Under the pieces are notes generated by a model. It saw only the letters and a program-made list of their open reading frames with translations, ran no database searches and had not been told where the DNA came from. A DNA stretch of 10,312 bases, taken from NCBI GenBank assembly GCA_946187025.1, contig CAMHPM010000033.1, positions 1-10,312 on the forward strand. The letters run 5' to 3'. The translations under genes and the position numbers were made by a program. This DNA comes from an uncultured Prevotellaceae bacterium. GTDB lineage: Bacteria > Bacteroidota > Bacteroidia > Bacteroidales > Bacteroidaceae. Below are positions 1 through 6,331 of the stretch, piece after piece (position 1 is the stretch's first letter; each line of letters starts with the position of its first letter).

Positions 1-1494
1 GATGCCTTGCAGGGCGGATATTGCAACTCGCTCCTGTTGCATGGTGTCGCGGAAGCGGATGGTCACCGTGTTGTCTTCGAGGCTCTGGTGGTCAACGGTC
101 ACACAGTATGGTGTGCCTATTGCATCCTGGCGGCGGTAGCGTTTGCCGATTGAGTCTTTTTCGTCGTACTGGCAGTTGAAGTGGAACTTGAGGTCGTCGA
201 TTATCTCGCGTGCTTTTTCCGGCAGGCCGTCTTTCTTGGTGAGTGGCATGACTGCCAGCTTCACTGGGGCCAGGGCTGCCGGCAGGCGGAGCACCACTCG
301 TGTGTCGCCTCCTTCGAGCTGTTCTTCGCAGTAGCTGTGGCACATGACTGAGAGGAACATGCGGTCAACGCCGATACTGGTTTCGATGACGTATGGGGTG
401 TATGACTCGTTGAGCTCGGGGTCGAAGTATTTGATTTGCTTGCCCGAGAACTTCTCGTGCTGGCTCAGGTCGAAGTTGGTGCGGCTGTGGATGCCTTCTA
501 CTTCCTTGAATCCGAATGGCATACGGAACTCGATGTCGGTGGCTGCGTTGGCATAGTGTGCCAGTTTCTCGTGGTCGTGGAAACGGTAGTTTTCGGCACC
601 GAAGCCCAGGTTCTGGTGCCATGCCATGCGTGTGGCCTTCCAGGTCTTGAACCAGTCGAGTTCTGTGCCTGGCTTGATGAAGAACTGCATCTCCATCTGC
701 TCGAACTCGCGCATACGGAATATAAATTGTCGTGCTACGATTTCGTTGCGGAAGGCTTTGCCTATCTGTGCGATGCCGAACGGTATCTTCATGCGTCCGG
801 TCTTCTGTACGTTGAGGTAGTTGACGAAGATGCCTTGGGCTGTCTCAGGACGCAGGTATATGGTTGATGCTCCGTCGGCGGTGCTGCCCATTTCGGTCTT
901 GAACATGAGGTTGAACTGGCGCACCTCGGTCCAGTTTCTCGTGCCGCTGATTGGGCATACGATTCCTTCGTCGAGTATTATCTGCCGCAGTTCGTCGAGG
1001 TCCATGGCGTTCATGGCCTTGGAGTAGCGCTCGTGCAGGGCATCGCGCTTGGCCAGTTCCTCGGCTACCTTCGGACTGGTCTCGCGGTATTTCTGCTCGT
1101 CGAACGAGTCGCCGAAGCGCTTGCGGGCCTTGGCTACTTCTTTCTCCACCTTGTCTTCATATTTCGCAATCTGCTCTTCAATCAGCACGTCGGCTCTGTA
1201 GCGTTTCTTCGAGTCGCGGTTGTCGATGAGAGGGTCGTTAAAGGCATCTACGTGGCCCGATGCCTTCCAGATGGTTGGGTGCATGAAGATGGCTGAGTCG
1301 ATTCCTACGATGTTTTCGTGCATCAGTACCATCGACTGCCACCAGTATTGCTTGATATTGTTTTTCAGTTCTACACCGTTCTGGCCGTAGTCATAGACGG
1401 CACCGAGTCCGTCGTATATGTCGCTCGATGGAAATACAAAGCCATATTCCTTGCAATGGCTTACAACTTTCTTAAATACATCTTCTTGTGCCAT
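1..1494 (-). CDS. glyQS: Glycine--tRNA ligase, dimeric (alpha2) type, 3' end cut by window
   Basis: Charges tRNA-Gly with glycine in the cytoplasm, using ATP. I translated the minus strand from the ATG at 1494, which begins MAQEDVFKKVV; the frame is open for 498 codons to the left edge. Class II synthetase features are visible: YLRPETAQGIF (residues about 213-223), the motif 2 segment FGIAQIGKAFRNE (239-251), EGIHSRTNFDLSQHEKFSGK before the last catalytic part, and the motif 3 segment ETSIGVDR (371-378). The C-terminal anticodon-binding domain begins near residue 399 (RVVLRLPAALAPVKLAVMPL), with KRYRRQDAIGTPYCVTVD after it. The last visible residues, IRFRDTMQQERVAISALQGI, are typical of the extreme C terminus, and family members of this type are about 510 residues, so roughly 15 codons are missing. 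This is the single-chain form, not the alpha2beta2 GlyQ/GlyS form of E. coli. It has its own promoter, so expression is probably independent of the carbohydrate genes upstream. Confidence 0.97.
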   Translation of the reverse strand, partial: MAQEDVFKKVVSHCKEYGFVFPSSDIYDGLGAVYDYGQNGVELKNNIKQYWWQSMVLMHENIVGIDSAIFMHPTIWKASGHVDAFNDPLIDNRDSKKRYRADVLIEEQIAKYEDKVEKEVAKARKRFGDSFDEQKYRETSPKVAEELAKRDALHERYSKAMNAMDLDELRQIILDEGIVCPISGTRNWTEVRQFNLMFKTEMGSTADGASTIYLRPETAQGIFVNYLNVQKTGRMKIPFGIAQIGKAFRNEIVARQFIFRMREFEQMEMQFFIKPGTELDWFKTWKATRMAWHQNLGFGAENYRFHDHEKLAHYANAATDIEFRMPFGFKEVEGIHSRTNFDLSQHEKFSGKQIKYFDPELNESYTPYVIETSIGVDRMFLSVMCHSYCEEQLEGGDTRVVLRLPAALAPVKLAVMPLTKKDGLPEKAREIIDDLKFHFNCQYDEKDSIGKRYRRQDAIGTPYCVTVDHQSLEDNTVTIRFRDTMQQERVAISALQGI

Positions 1495-1552
1495 AGTTCT
1501 GGTTATCCTTTCTTTTGAATTTGTTATCCCTGATATTTATATATATTTGCTG

Positions 1553-1560
1553 CAAAGGTA
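1553..1560 (-). promoter_or_regulatory. Bacteroidetes -7 promoter element for glyQS
   Basis: The minus strand reads TACCTTTG, an exact match to the Bacteroidetes sigma-ABfr -7 consensus TAnnTTTG. It is preceded by a T8-G tract and followed by an A/T-rich leader of about 58 nt before the glyQS ATG. No clear -33 TTG box is seen at the usual distance; a weak TGG lies about 17-18 bp upstream. Confidence 0.75.
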
Positions 1561-1561
1561 C

Positions 1562-1630
1562 AAAAAAAATGCCGACCAGCCTGCGTTGAATCCGCGTTTT
1601 GTGTCGGGTGTCATGTGTTTTTATGGTCGG
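1562..1630 (-). terminator. Possible weak terminator downstream of pectin methylesterase
   Basis: In the minus-strand transcript CCGACCA (from 1630-1624) can pair with TGGTCGG (from 1578-1572), and CAT then T8 (1569-1562) follow. The stem is only 7 bp and the loop about 45 nt, so this is a poor intrinsic terminator. The T8 tract also abuts the glyQS promoter and may belong to it instead. Confidence 0.2.
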
Positions 1631-1696
1631 ATGCCACCATTTGCCATATCCGCCACCCATTTACTGTCTGCCACATGCATCCGGCCTGCGTTTTCC

Positions 1697-1784
1697 GCGA
1701 GTGCGGACTCTCGACCCTGCGAGTGCGGACTCTCGGCCTTGTGACTGCGCACTCTCAAGCCCGCGAGTGCGCACTCTCAGCACC
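1697..1784. repeat. Four-unit 22-bp tandem repeat with near-palindromic core
   Basis: Four units start at 1697, 1719, 1741 and 1763, exactly 22 bp apart. Each has a 17-bp core, GCGAGTGCG(C/G)ACTCTC(A/G), followed by 5 variable bases (ACCCT-like, GCCTT, AGCCC, GCACC). Unit 3 departs to GTGACTGCGCACTCTCA. The centre GAGTGCGCACTC is a perfect 12-bp palindrome in unit 4 and is broken at one position pair in units 1, 2 and 3. A fifth core lies at 7324-7340. The even spacing, close to two helical turns, would place all units on one face of the DNA, as for a multimeric protein site. A repeat-sequence (REP-like) origin is equally possible. It is not a CRISPR array because the variable parts are only 5 bp. 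Confidence 0.9.
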
Positions 1785-1790
1785 GGGCTT
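1757..1790. repeat. Inverted repeat enclosing the last unit of the 22-bp array
   Basis: AAGCCCG at 1757-1763 is the reverse complement of CGGGCTT at 1784-1790. The 20 bp between them contain the perfect palindrome GAGTGCGCACTC of unit 4. The result is a nested dyad that could form a GC-rich hairpin in the 3' untranslated RNA of the pectin methylesterase. No U-tract follows, so it is not a standard terminator. Confidence 0.6.
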
Positions 1791-1832
1791 GGAGAGGTGT
1801 GCCGGCTCCGCCCGTGTGAAGTGTCCGTCTGT

Positions 1833-3149
1833 TCAGAACGGATATACCACTTCTTCGCTGCGCGGACCGAGGCCGCCATACCAGTTGGCACAGCGCACAC
1901 TGTAGCACGCGCCTTCGTAGCTGGAGGTGATGGTGTAGGCGGGCTTGGTGGTGAATGCTATTATCTTGCCGTCGCGGCACACGGCATAGCATCCGGCTTC
2001 GGGTATGTCGTCCCATGTGATGACCTTGCCCTTACCTCGCAATACCGGCGGGCGCACTTGTGCGGCCTTATCCTCGGGATGCCATCCGGGAAAGACCTGG
2101 CTCACGGTGTGTCTTTCGGCTTCGTCGGGGGTGAGTTGCGGGTTGTATGTCACGCTGACGGGCCGTCCGGCTGTGTCGTTGAAGGTGGTGCGCCGGTGGG
2201 AGAGGTCGAGCGGGGCGAAGACTCCGTTGGTGGTTTGGAACTCTGCAAACAATGCCGGCACGGTGCCATGCATCTCACACCATCCCTCCGGAGCCGGTGT
2301 GACATTCATCGAGCAGTTGAGCCACACACATCGTGGAGCGTTTTTCCATGGGCGACCCAGGTGGAAACGTCCGTCCTGCTCCTTGCCGCCGTCGATGTAG
2401 CAGTCGGCAAATACATACCCGTAGGCCGATGACGGGGCAGTGGCAGGTGCAGTGATTACGTCGCGGTTGCCAGTGTCGCCGCGGGGCAGGAGCTTGATAT
2501 CGCAGTGGTTGAAATAGACGGTGCCGCCGCCACAGATGAAATCGACGGTGCCTGCAATGCGGCAGTCTTCGAGGTAGGTGGTTCCGCCGTCGTTGGTGTA
2601 GTAGGTGTCTTGTGTTGACAGCAGGCTCACGTTTTTCAGTATGTTGCCACGGCAGTTCTTCTCGTTCAGTGCCACGGCCCGGTTGGCAAATGCCTTGGGG
2701 TCGTTGCGGTAGTTTGACCAGAACTCGATGTCTTGTATGTATGTGCTGTCGGCACCACGGCAGAACAATGTGCTGGTGATGCTGATACCTTCGTGCTGAG
2801 GGCAATTCTCGATTTGCGTGCTGCCCATCCCGTCGCCGATGATGCTGGTATTTGGTGCAGTGAGTATCGTCATCGGACTCGGAAACTCAACCTTGCGTCC
2901 GTTTTCGACAGTGCTGATGATGTTGCCTTCGCCCTTGATGCGATAGTAGCTGGGATGTATGAAAATGCGAAAGCGGCGCGACTTGTCGGCACGGTTGTTG
3001 GCAGCATGGATGGCATCAACAAAGTTGCCGTCTTTAGGCACTATGAAGTCGTAGGTCCACTTCGACTGGGCACAGGACAACTGGCATACGAAAGCTACTG
3101 CCATGCACACAGCGAAACGTGGTAAACTGATGGTGTGACGTGATTGCAT
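1833..3149 (-). CDS. Secreted pectin methylesterase (carbohydrate esterase family 8) with C-terminal Fn3-like domain
   Basis: Hydrolyses methyl esters of homogalacturonan, giving methanol and pectate. The 438-residue product starts with a Sec signal peptide (hydrophobic core AVCMAVAFVCQL, probable cleavage near SCA-QS, residue 27), so it is exported. The right-handed beta-helix domain covers about residues 30-320. CE8 signatures are LLSTQDTYYT (QDT at 180-182, acid Asp181), GTVDFICGG (nucleophile Asp203) and HLGRPW (Arg266). The first family motif, usually QAVAL, reads NRAVAL here, with Arg157 in place of the oxyanion-hole Gln. I recall related Bacteroidetes sequences with GRAVA at this place, so loss of activity is not implied. 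Residues about 366-438 (VLRGKGKVITWDDIPEAG to YGGLGPRSEEVVYPF) resemble a fibronectin III-like tail seen on Bacteroidetes pectin enzymes. The start at 3149 is the first Met with a good signal peptide. It lies 96 bp after the arabinofuranosidase stop, beyond a terminator, with no TAnnTTTG promoter visible. Confidence 0.93.
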   Translation of the reverse strand: MQSRHTISLPRFAVCMAVAFVCQLSCAQSKWTYDFIVPKDGNFVDAIHAANNRADKSRRFRIFIHPSYYRIKGEGNIISTVENGRKVEFPSPMTILTAPNTSIIGDGMGSTQIENCPQHEGISITSTLFCRGADSTYIQDIEFWSNYRNDPKAFANRAVALNEKNCRGNILKNVSLLSTQDTYYTNDGGTTYLEDCRIAGTVDFICGGGTVYFNHCDIKLLPRGDTGNRDVITAPATAPSSAYGYVFADCYIDGGKEQDGRFHLGRPWKNAPRCVWLNCSMNVTPAPEGWCEMHGTVPALFAEFQTTNGVFAPLDLSHRRTTFNDTAGRPVSVTYNPQLTPDEAERHTVSQVFPGWHPEDKAAQVRPPVLRGKGKVITWDDIPEAGCYAVCRDGKIIAFTTKPAYTITSSYEGACYSVRCANWYGGLGPRSEEVVYPF

Positions 3150-3161
3150 CTTATATTGTCT

Positions 3162-3218
3162 AAATAAAAAAACGTTAGAGACGAAAGGCTTTCTGCTGGT
3201 TGGCCTTTCGCCTCTAAC
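3162..3218 (-). terminator. Intrinsic terminator of the GH51 gene
   Basis: In the minus-strand RNA a 16-bp stem forms between 3218-3203 (GTTAGAGGCGAAAGGC) and 3189-3174 (GCCTTTCGTCTCTAAC), with a 13-nt loop, followed by C/G and a T7 run (3172-3166). The single non-Watson-Crick position, 3211 against 3181, is a G-U pair in minus-strand RNA but an A-C mismatch in plus-strand RNA. That asymmetry, together with the T-run on the minus side, fixes the direction. The stem begins 27 bp after the GH51 stop codon. Confidence 0.9.
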
Positions 3219-3245
3219 TGCTTTGATGTGATGGATGAGTGTGTG

Positions 3246-5216
3246 TTACTTCTCTATCTTATACACAGCAAATGTCTTGGCAGGTATGCTGACATTGTGT
3301 GTAGGTGCTGTAATGCTGATTGGTTTAACCACAGGTTCGTAGCGGTGTGGCTGGTCGAGGGTGTTCTCGCCGTCGAGGTTGTCGGCATGGAACGTGGTTA
3401 CACTGCCGCTGTGTTCGCCCTTCATACCCTTGAGGTTGAGTGTGACGTCTTGTGCCTTGTCGCCAGTGTTCACAATCTTGATGTAGTAGCAGTTGGCTGC
3501 CTTGTCGAAGTTGGCCGAAGCAAAGAGGCCGTCCTGATCGCTGTTGCCTGCAACCGGTTTGCCAGCCATGGTGAGTGGAACGACGTTTGTGCCCTTGGTG
3601 AGTGAGTACATCTGCTGTACCTGATATGAACAGCTGCGGAATGAGCGCAGGTTGTCATACCAAATCATGTCGGGACGCCACTGCCATCCTTCTACATGAG
3701 CGAAGAGTGGTGCATAGGTTGCCATCTCAACCACGTCGGCATTACGCTCGACACCGGTGAGGAATGCTGCCTCGAGCAGTGCGGCGTTGAAGTGGTTCCA
3801 CTTCTTGCCACGGCCGTGACAAGCATATTCGCCTGCAAACACCTTCGGACCCTTGCGCGGATAGTTGTCGTAGCGGTTACCGCTTTGCAGGAACCAGGTC
3901 TCCGGACGGTAGAAGTGTTCGTCAACCAGGTCGGCACCGATCTTGCGCATCTCTGGCCACAGGAAGTCGAAGTCTTCGCCTTCGCTGTTAGGACCCGATG
4001 TACCGATTATCTTGATGTTTGGATACTTCTTGCGCACTTGGTCAACGAATGGCTGCAGGTGGTCGATGTAGGTCTGGCCCCACTGCTCGTTACCGATGGC
4101 CACATACTTCAGGTTGAATGGAGCCGGGTGTCCCATGTCGGCACGCAGTTTTGCCCATGAGTTGGTGGCAGGGTCGCCGTTGGCAAACTCGATGAGGTCG
4201 AGCACATCGTCGATATATGGCTGAAGTTCATCGACTGGTACGTGTGCGCTCTCGCTGTGGTTCTGGAACTGGCAGGCAAGACCAACGCTGATGACCGGCA
4301 GAGGCTCAGAGCCGATTTCTTCGCTCAGGAGGAAATACTCGTAGAATCCGAGGCCGTAGCTCTGGTAATAGTCGGGGAAGAAGCGGTAGTCGAATGTGTA
4401 GTGCCAGCGGTTTTCGTTGAGCGGACGGTTCTCGACAGGACCTACCGAATTCTTCCACTGATAGCGTGTGGCGAGGTCGGTACCCTCTACGATACATCCG
4501 CCAGGGAAGCGGAACACGCCTGGATGGAGGTCGGCCAATGCTTGTGCCAGGTCTTGGCGCATACCGTTTTCATGTCCTTTCCATGTCTTGACTGGGAAGA
4601 GGCTTATGTGTTCGAGGTCGGCTTGTCCGTTGCCGCGCAGCATGACACGCAGTGTGCCTTTGTTCACTGTCTTTGCGGCTTTCAGCACTGCGGTGTATTT
4701 CTTCCATTCGCTGCCTTCGATGTTTACTTGTTGCTCGGTAAACTGCTGGCGTTCTTCCATGGTTGACGGGTCGCAGAGCATGACACGGATGGTGGCACGG
4801 CCGCCTTGCGGACAGCGTGCCCATACCGAGAAGCGGTATTCGGCGCCTTGTTCGTATCCGATTCCGAAGTAGCCTTCGTTTTCCACTCCCGAGAACTTGT
4901 CGCTATGTCCGCTGTATCCCACGCGGATGTAGTGTGGGTTTTTGTCGAACGGACCGTCGTTCTTCAACTGCACGTTGCCGAACACGCTCCAACCCATGTA
5001 GTGGTCGGGGAACTCGAACGAGCGGTTTTTTACTAATTCGCCATACAGGCCGCCGTCGGCTGCATAGTTGATGTCTTCGAAGAATATTCCATACATGGTC
5101 GATGGAATAGGTGCACCGAGCTTGTTGGTCTGCACCAGGAACTCATGACTCTGGGCCCATGCCGACATGCCGACGAGCATTGTGGCAAGAGTCATAATCA
5201 GTTTTTGTCGTTTCAT
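3246..5216 (-). CDS. Secreted alpha-L-arabinofuranosidase, glycoside hydrolase family 51
   Basis: Removes terminal alpha-L-arabinofuranosyl side chains from arabinoxylan or arabinan by a retaining mechanism. The 656-residue protein starts with a signal peptide (residues 1-21, ending SAWA-QS), so it acts in the periplasm or at the surface. Its N-terminal part contains IPSTMYGIFFEDINYAADGG (37-56) and YGELVKNRSFEFP (58-70), characteristic of GH51. A carbohydrate-binding-like beta-sandwich insert occupies about residues 75-210. The TIM-barrel contains VFRFPGGC (234-241), YVAIGNEQWG (371-380, acid/base Glu377) and VFAGEYACHG (459-468, nucleophile Glu463). A C-terminal beta domain covers about 500-656 and ends PAKTFAVYKIEK. 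The length is normal for Bacteroidetes members with the insert. The ATG at 5216 follows its own -7 promoter element and a 38-nt leader, and a strong terminator follows the stop, so it can be a single-gene unit. Polymer preference (arabinan or arabinoxylan) cannot be told from sequence. Confidence 0.96.
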   Translation of the reverse strand: MKRQKLIMTLATMLVGMSAWAQSHEFLVQTNKLGAPIPSTMYGIFFEDINYAADGGLYGELVKNRSFEFPDHYMGWSVFGNVQLKNDGPFDKNPHYIRVGYSGHSDKFSGVENEGYFGIGYEQGAEYRFSVWARCPQGGRATIRVMLCDPSTMEERQQFTEQQVNIEGSEWKKYTAVLKAAKTVNKGTLRVMLRGNGQADLEHISLFPVKTWKGHENGMRQDLAQALADLHPGVFRFPGGCIVEGTDLATRYQWKNSVGPVENRPLNENRWHYTFDYRFFPDYYQSYGLGFYEYFLLSEEIGSEPLPVISVGLACQFQNHSESAHVPVDELQPYIDDVLDLIEFANGDPATNSWAKLRADMGHPAPFNLKYVAIGNEQWGQTYIDHLQPFVDQVRKKYPNIKIIGTSGPNSEGEDFDFLWPEMRKIGADLVDEHFYRPETWFLQSGNRYDNYPRKGPKVFAGEYACHGRGKKWNHFNAALLEAAFLTGVERNADVVEMATYAPLFAHVEGWQWRPDMIWYDNLRSFRSCSYQVQQMYSLTKGTNVVPLTMAGKPVAGNSDQDGLFASANFDKAANCYYIKIVNTGDKAQDVTLNLKGMKGEHSGSVTTFHADNLDGENTLDQPHRYEPVVKPISITAPTHNVSIPAKTFAVYKIEK

Positions 5217-5254
5217 AAGATTGATTTGTTAGTATTAGTTTCGTTTACTTGTGG

Positions 5255-5262
5255 CAAAGATA
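5255..5262 (-). promoter_or_regulatory. Bacteroidetes -7 promoter element for the GH51 gene
   Basis: The minus strand reads TATCTTTG, matching the TAnnTTTG consensus, 38 nt before the GH51 ATG in an A/T-rich stretch. A TTTGCC sequence lies 16 bp upstream (5274-5279 region), slightly closer than the usual -33 box, so the upstream half of the promoter is uncertain. Confidence 0.7.
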
Positions 5263-5342
5263 CGAAATAAATGGCAAATTACATAGTATTTTGTGGTATT
5301 ATTTATTTACGTACCCGCATTTTTCTTGCTTTGCATGTGTTT

Positions 5343-6284
5343 TTATGGGTTTGCATGTGTATGTAGGCGTGTATATAGGCGGTCGGTTGCCAGATAGAGC
5401 ACGACGGCGAAGATGAGTCCGCAGATTGAGTCGATGAGGTAGTGTGCTCGTATATACACTGTTGCCAAGCATAGCAATATATAGAACGGCAGGAGGATGG
5501 CTGGCAGTGTGCGGTTGCCCGACCTCCATGCCAGCAGCATGACTACGGTGCTCATTCCTACATGGCTCGACGGGAATGCTGCGGTGGGATGTTCGCCCAT
5601 CTCCTGTGCTCCGAGCACCAGCTGGCTGAAGATGCCTTTGGCCTCGGGCAGCATTGCTGCCTGATGGGTGCTGAAGTAGTGGCCTACCGATGGTAGTGGC
5701 CACGGCAGTGACGTGAAGGGGTCGGTGCCGTAGATGTCGTGGAGGGCTTGGAAGTAGTATTGCGGACCTGCAACCGGCAGGAATTCGAACACGAGATAGA
5801 AGATGAAGAACGAGCCGAGGAATATGAATGTGGCGCGGTCGTAGTGTGTGGTGCGGCACACGAGGTAGAAGATGATGACTGCTGCCATCATGTAGTAGTA
5901 TGCATAGTATCCCATGTTGAATGCCTCGCTCCAGAATGTCTGTGGCATGACCTGGGCAAACTCGAGCGATGGCTGGCAGCCGAAGAGCTGTTGGTCGATG
6001 GCGGCAAAGACGTGGTCCTGATAGGGCAGCTGCGAGCAGAAGTCGTAGGTTTCGGGATACCAGAAGACGAGCAGTGCCATGAGGGGGAAGGTGCGGAGGC
6101 ATAATGCCCAGCGGGTTGACAGGCTGCGGCTCAGGAAATATGTGATGGGGATGATGATGAGGGCTGCGGCACGGAGCAGCAGCATGGAGTAGAGGTTGTC
6201 GAGCTGGGTGCCATAGATGGCTATCATCACGGTGGTGATGACTATGTAGATGATGGTTGTGAGTTCTACGCTGTTGAGTTTCAT
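5343..6284 (-). CDS. PAP2-superfamily (AUR1-like) multi-pass membrane protein
   Basis: A 313-residue integral membrane protein with roughly six to eight hydrophobic segments, near residues 8-26, 34-52, 64-78, 124-143, 150-170, 243-253, 258-278 and 284-300. The PAP2 catalytic signature is present: AAFPSSHVGMS (235-245, with His241 as in the PSxH motif) and YIRAHYLIDSICG (277-289, His281 and Asp285). RAHYxxD is closer to AUR1/PAP2_3-type lipid phosphotransferases than to the SRx5Hx3D form of classical phosphatidate phosphatases. Additional hallmarks are RTFPLMALLVFWYPETY (64-80) and FEFLPVAGPQYYF (166-178). The likely reaction is phosphate ester hydrolysis or headgroup transfer on a lipid at the cytoplasmic membrane; the substrate is unknown. 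I chose the ATG at 6284 because the frame upstream is His/Arg/Pro-rich and overlaps the epimerase gene. The start lies 47 bp after the epimerase stop with no promoter consensus, so the two are probably cotranscribed. Confidence 0.85.
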   Translation of the reverse strand: MKLNSVELTTIIYIVITTVMIAIYGTQLDNLYSMLLLRAAALIIIPITYFLSRSLSTRWALCLRTFPLMALLVFWYPETYDFCSQLPYQDHVFAAIDQQLFGCQPSLEFAQVMPQTFWSEAFNMGYYAYYYMMAAVIIFYLVCRTTHYDRATFIFLGSFFIFYLVFEFLPVAGPQYYFQALHDIYGTDPFTSLPWPLPSVGHYFSTHQAAMLPEAKGIFSQLVLGAQEMGEHPTAAFPSSHVGMSTVVMLLAWRSGNRTLPAILLPFYILLCLATVYIRAHYLIDSICGLIFAVVLYLATDRLYTRLHTHANP

Positions 6285-6331
6285 TGTGTATTTATCGGTT
6301 GTAATAATGGGAATGGTGTGAATGGTGGTGG

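Larger units (their letters stand above)
1495..1832. other. Intergenic region between pectin methylesterase and glyQS
   Basis: These 338 bp hold no credible gene. From right to left they contain a GC-rich stretch after the pectin methylesterase stop, the four-unit 22-bp repeat array (1697-1784), about 65 bp of unremarkable sequence, a weak inverted repeat plus T8 tract (1562-1630), the glyQS -7 element and an A/T-rich leader. Short open frames here on both strands encode repeats such as RVRTRG, which simply translate the DNA array and overlap neighbouring genes. Confidence 0.7.

Noticed and set aside
1697..1784. CRISPR array
   Set aside because: The variable parts are only 5 bp, repeats are 17 bp, and no cas gene is present.
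1661..1900. Minus-strand 79-codon frame with RVRTRG repeats
   Set aside because: It translates the tandem array and overlaps the 3' end of the esterase in another frame; there is no sign of selection for protein.
1599..2432. Plus-strand open frame of 277 codons across the repeat array and pectin methylesterase
   Set aside because: It is antisense to a well-supported esterase and its repeated residues come from the 22-bp DNA repeats.
3063..3149. Lipoprotein signal (QLSC) for the pectin methylesterase
   Set aside because: The residue at -3 is Gln rather than a Leu-type residue, so the lipobox is poor; ordinary signal peptidase cleavage after SCA fits better.
5330..5360. Direct repeat TTTGCATGTGT (5330-5340 and 5350-5360)
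   Set aside because: Only two 11-bp copies 20 bp apart at the end of the PAP2 gene, with no associated hairpin or mobile-element feature; probably chance or minor slippage.
5299..6102. Minus-strand 267-codon frame over the PAP2 gene
   Set aside because: It is His/Arg/Pro-rich in a shifted frame; the PAP2 frame carries catalytic motifs and membrane segments.
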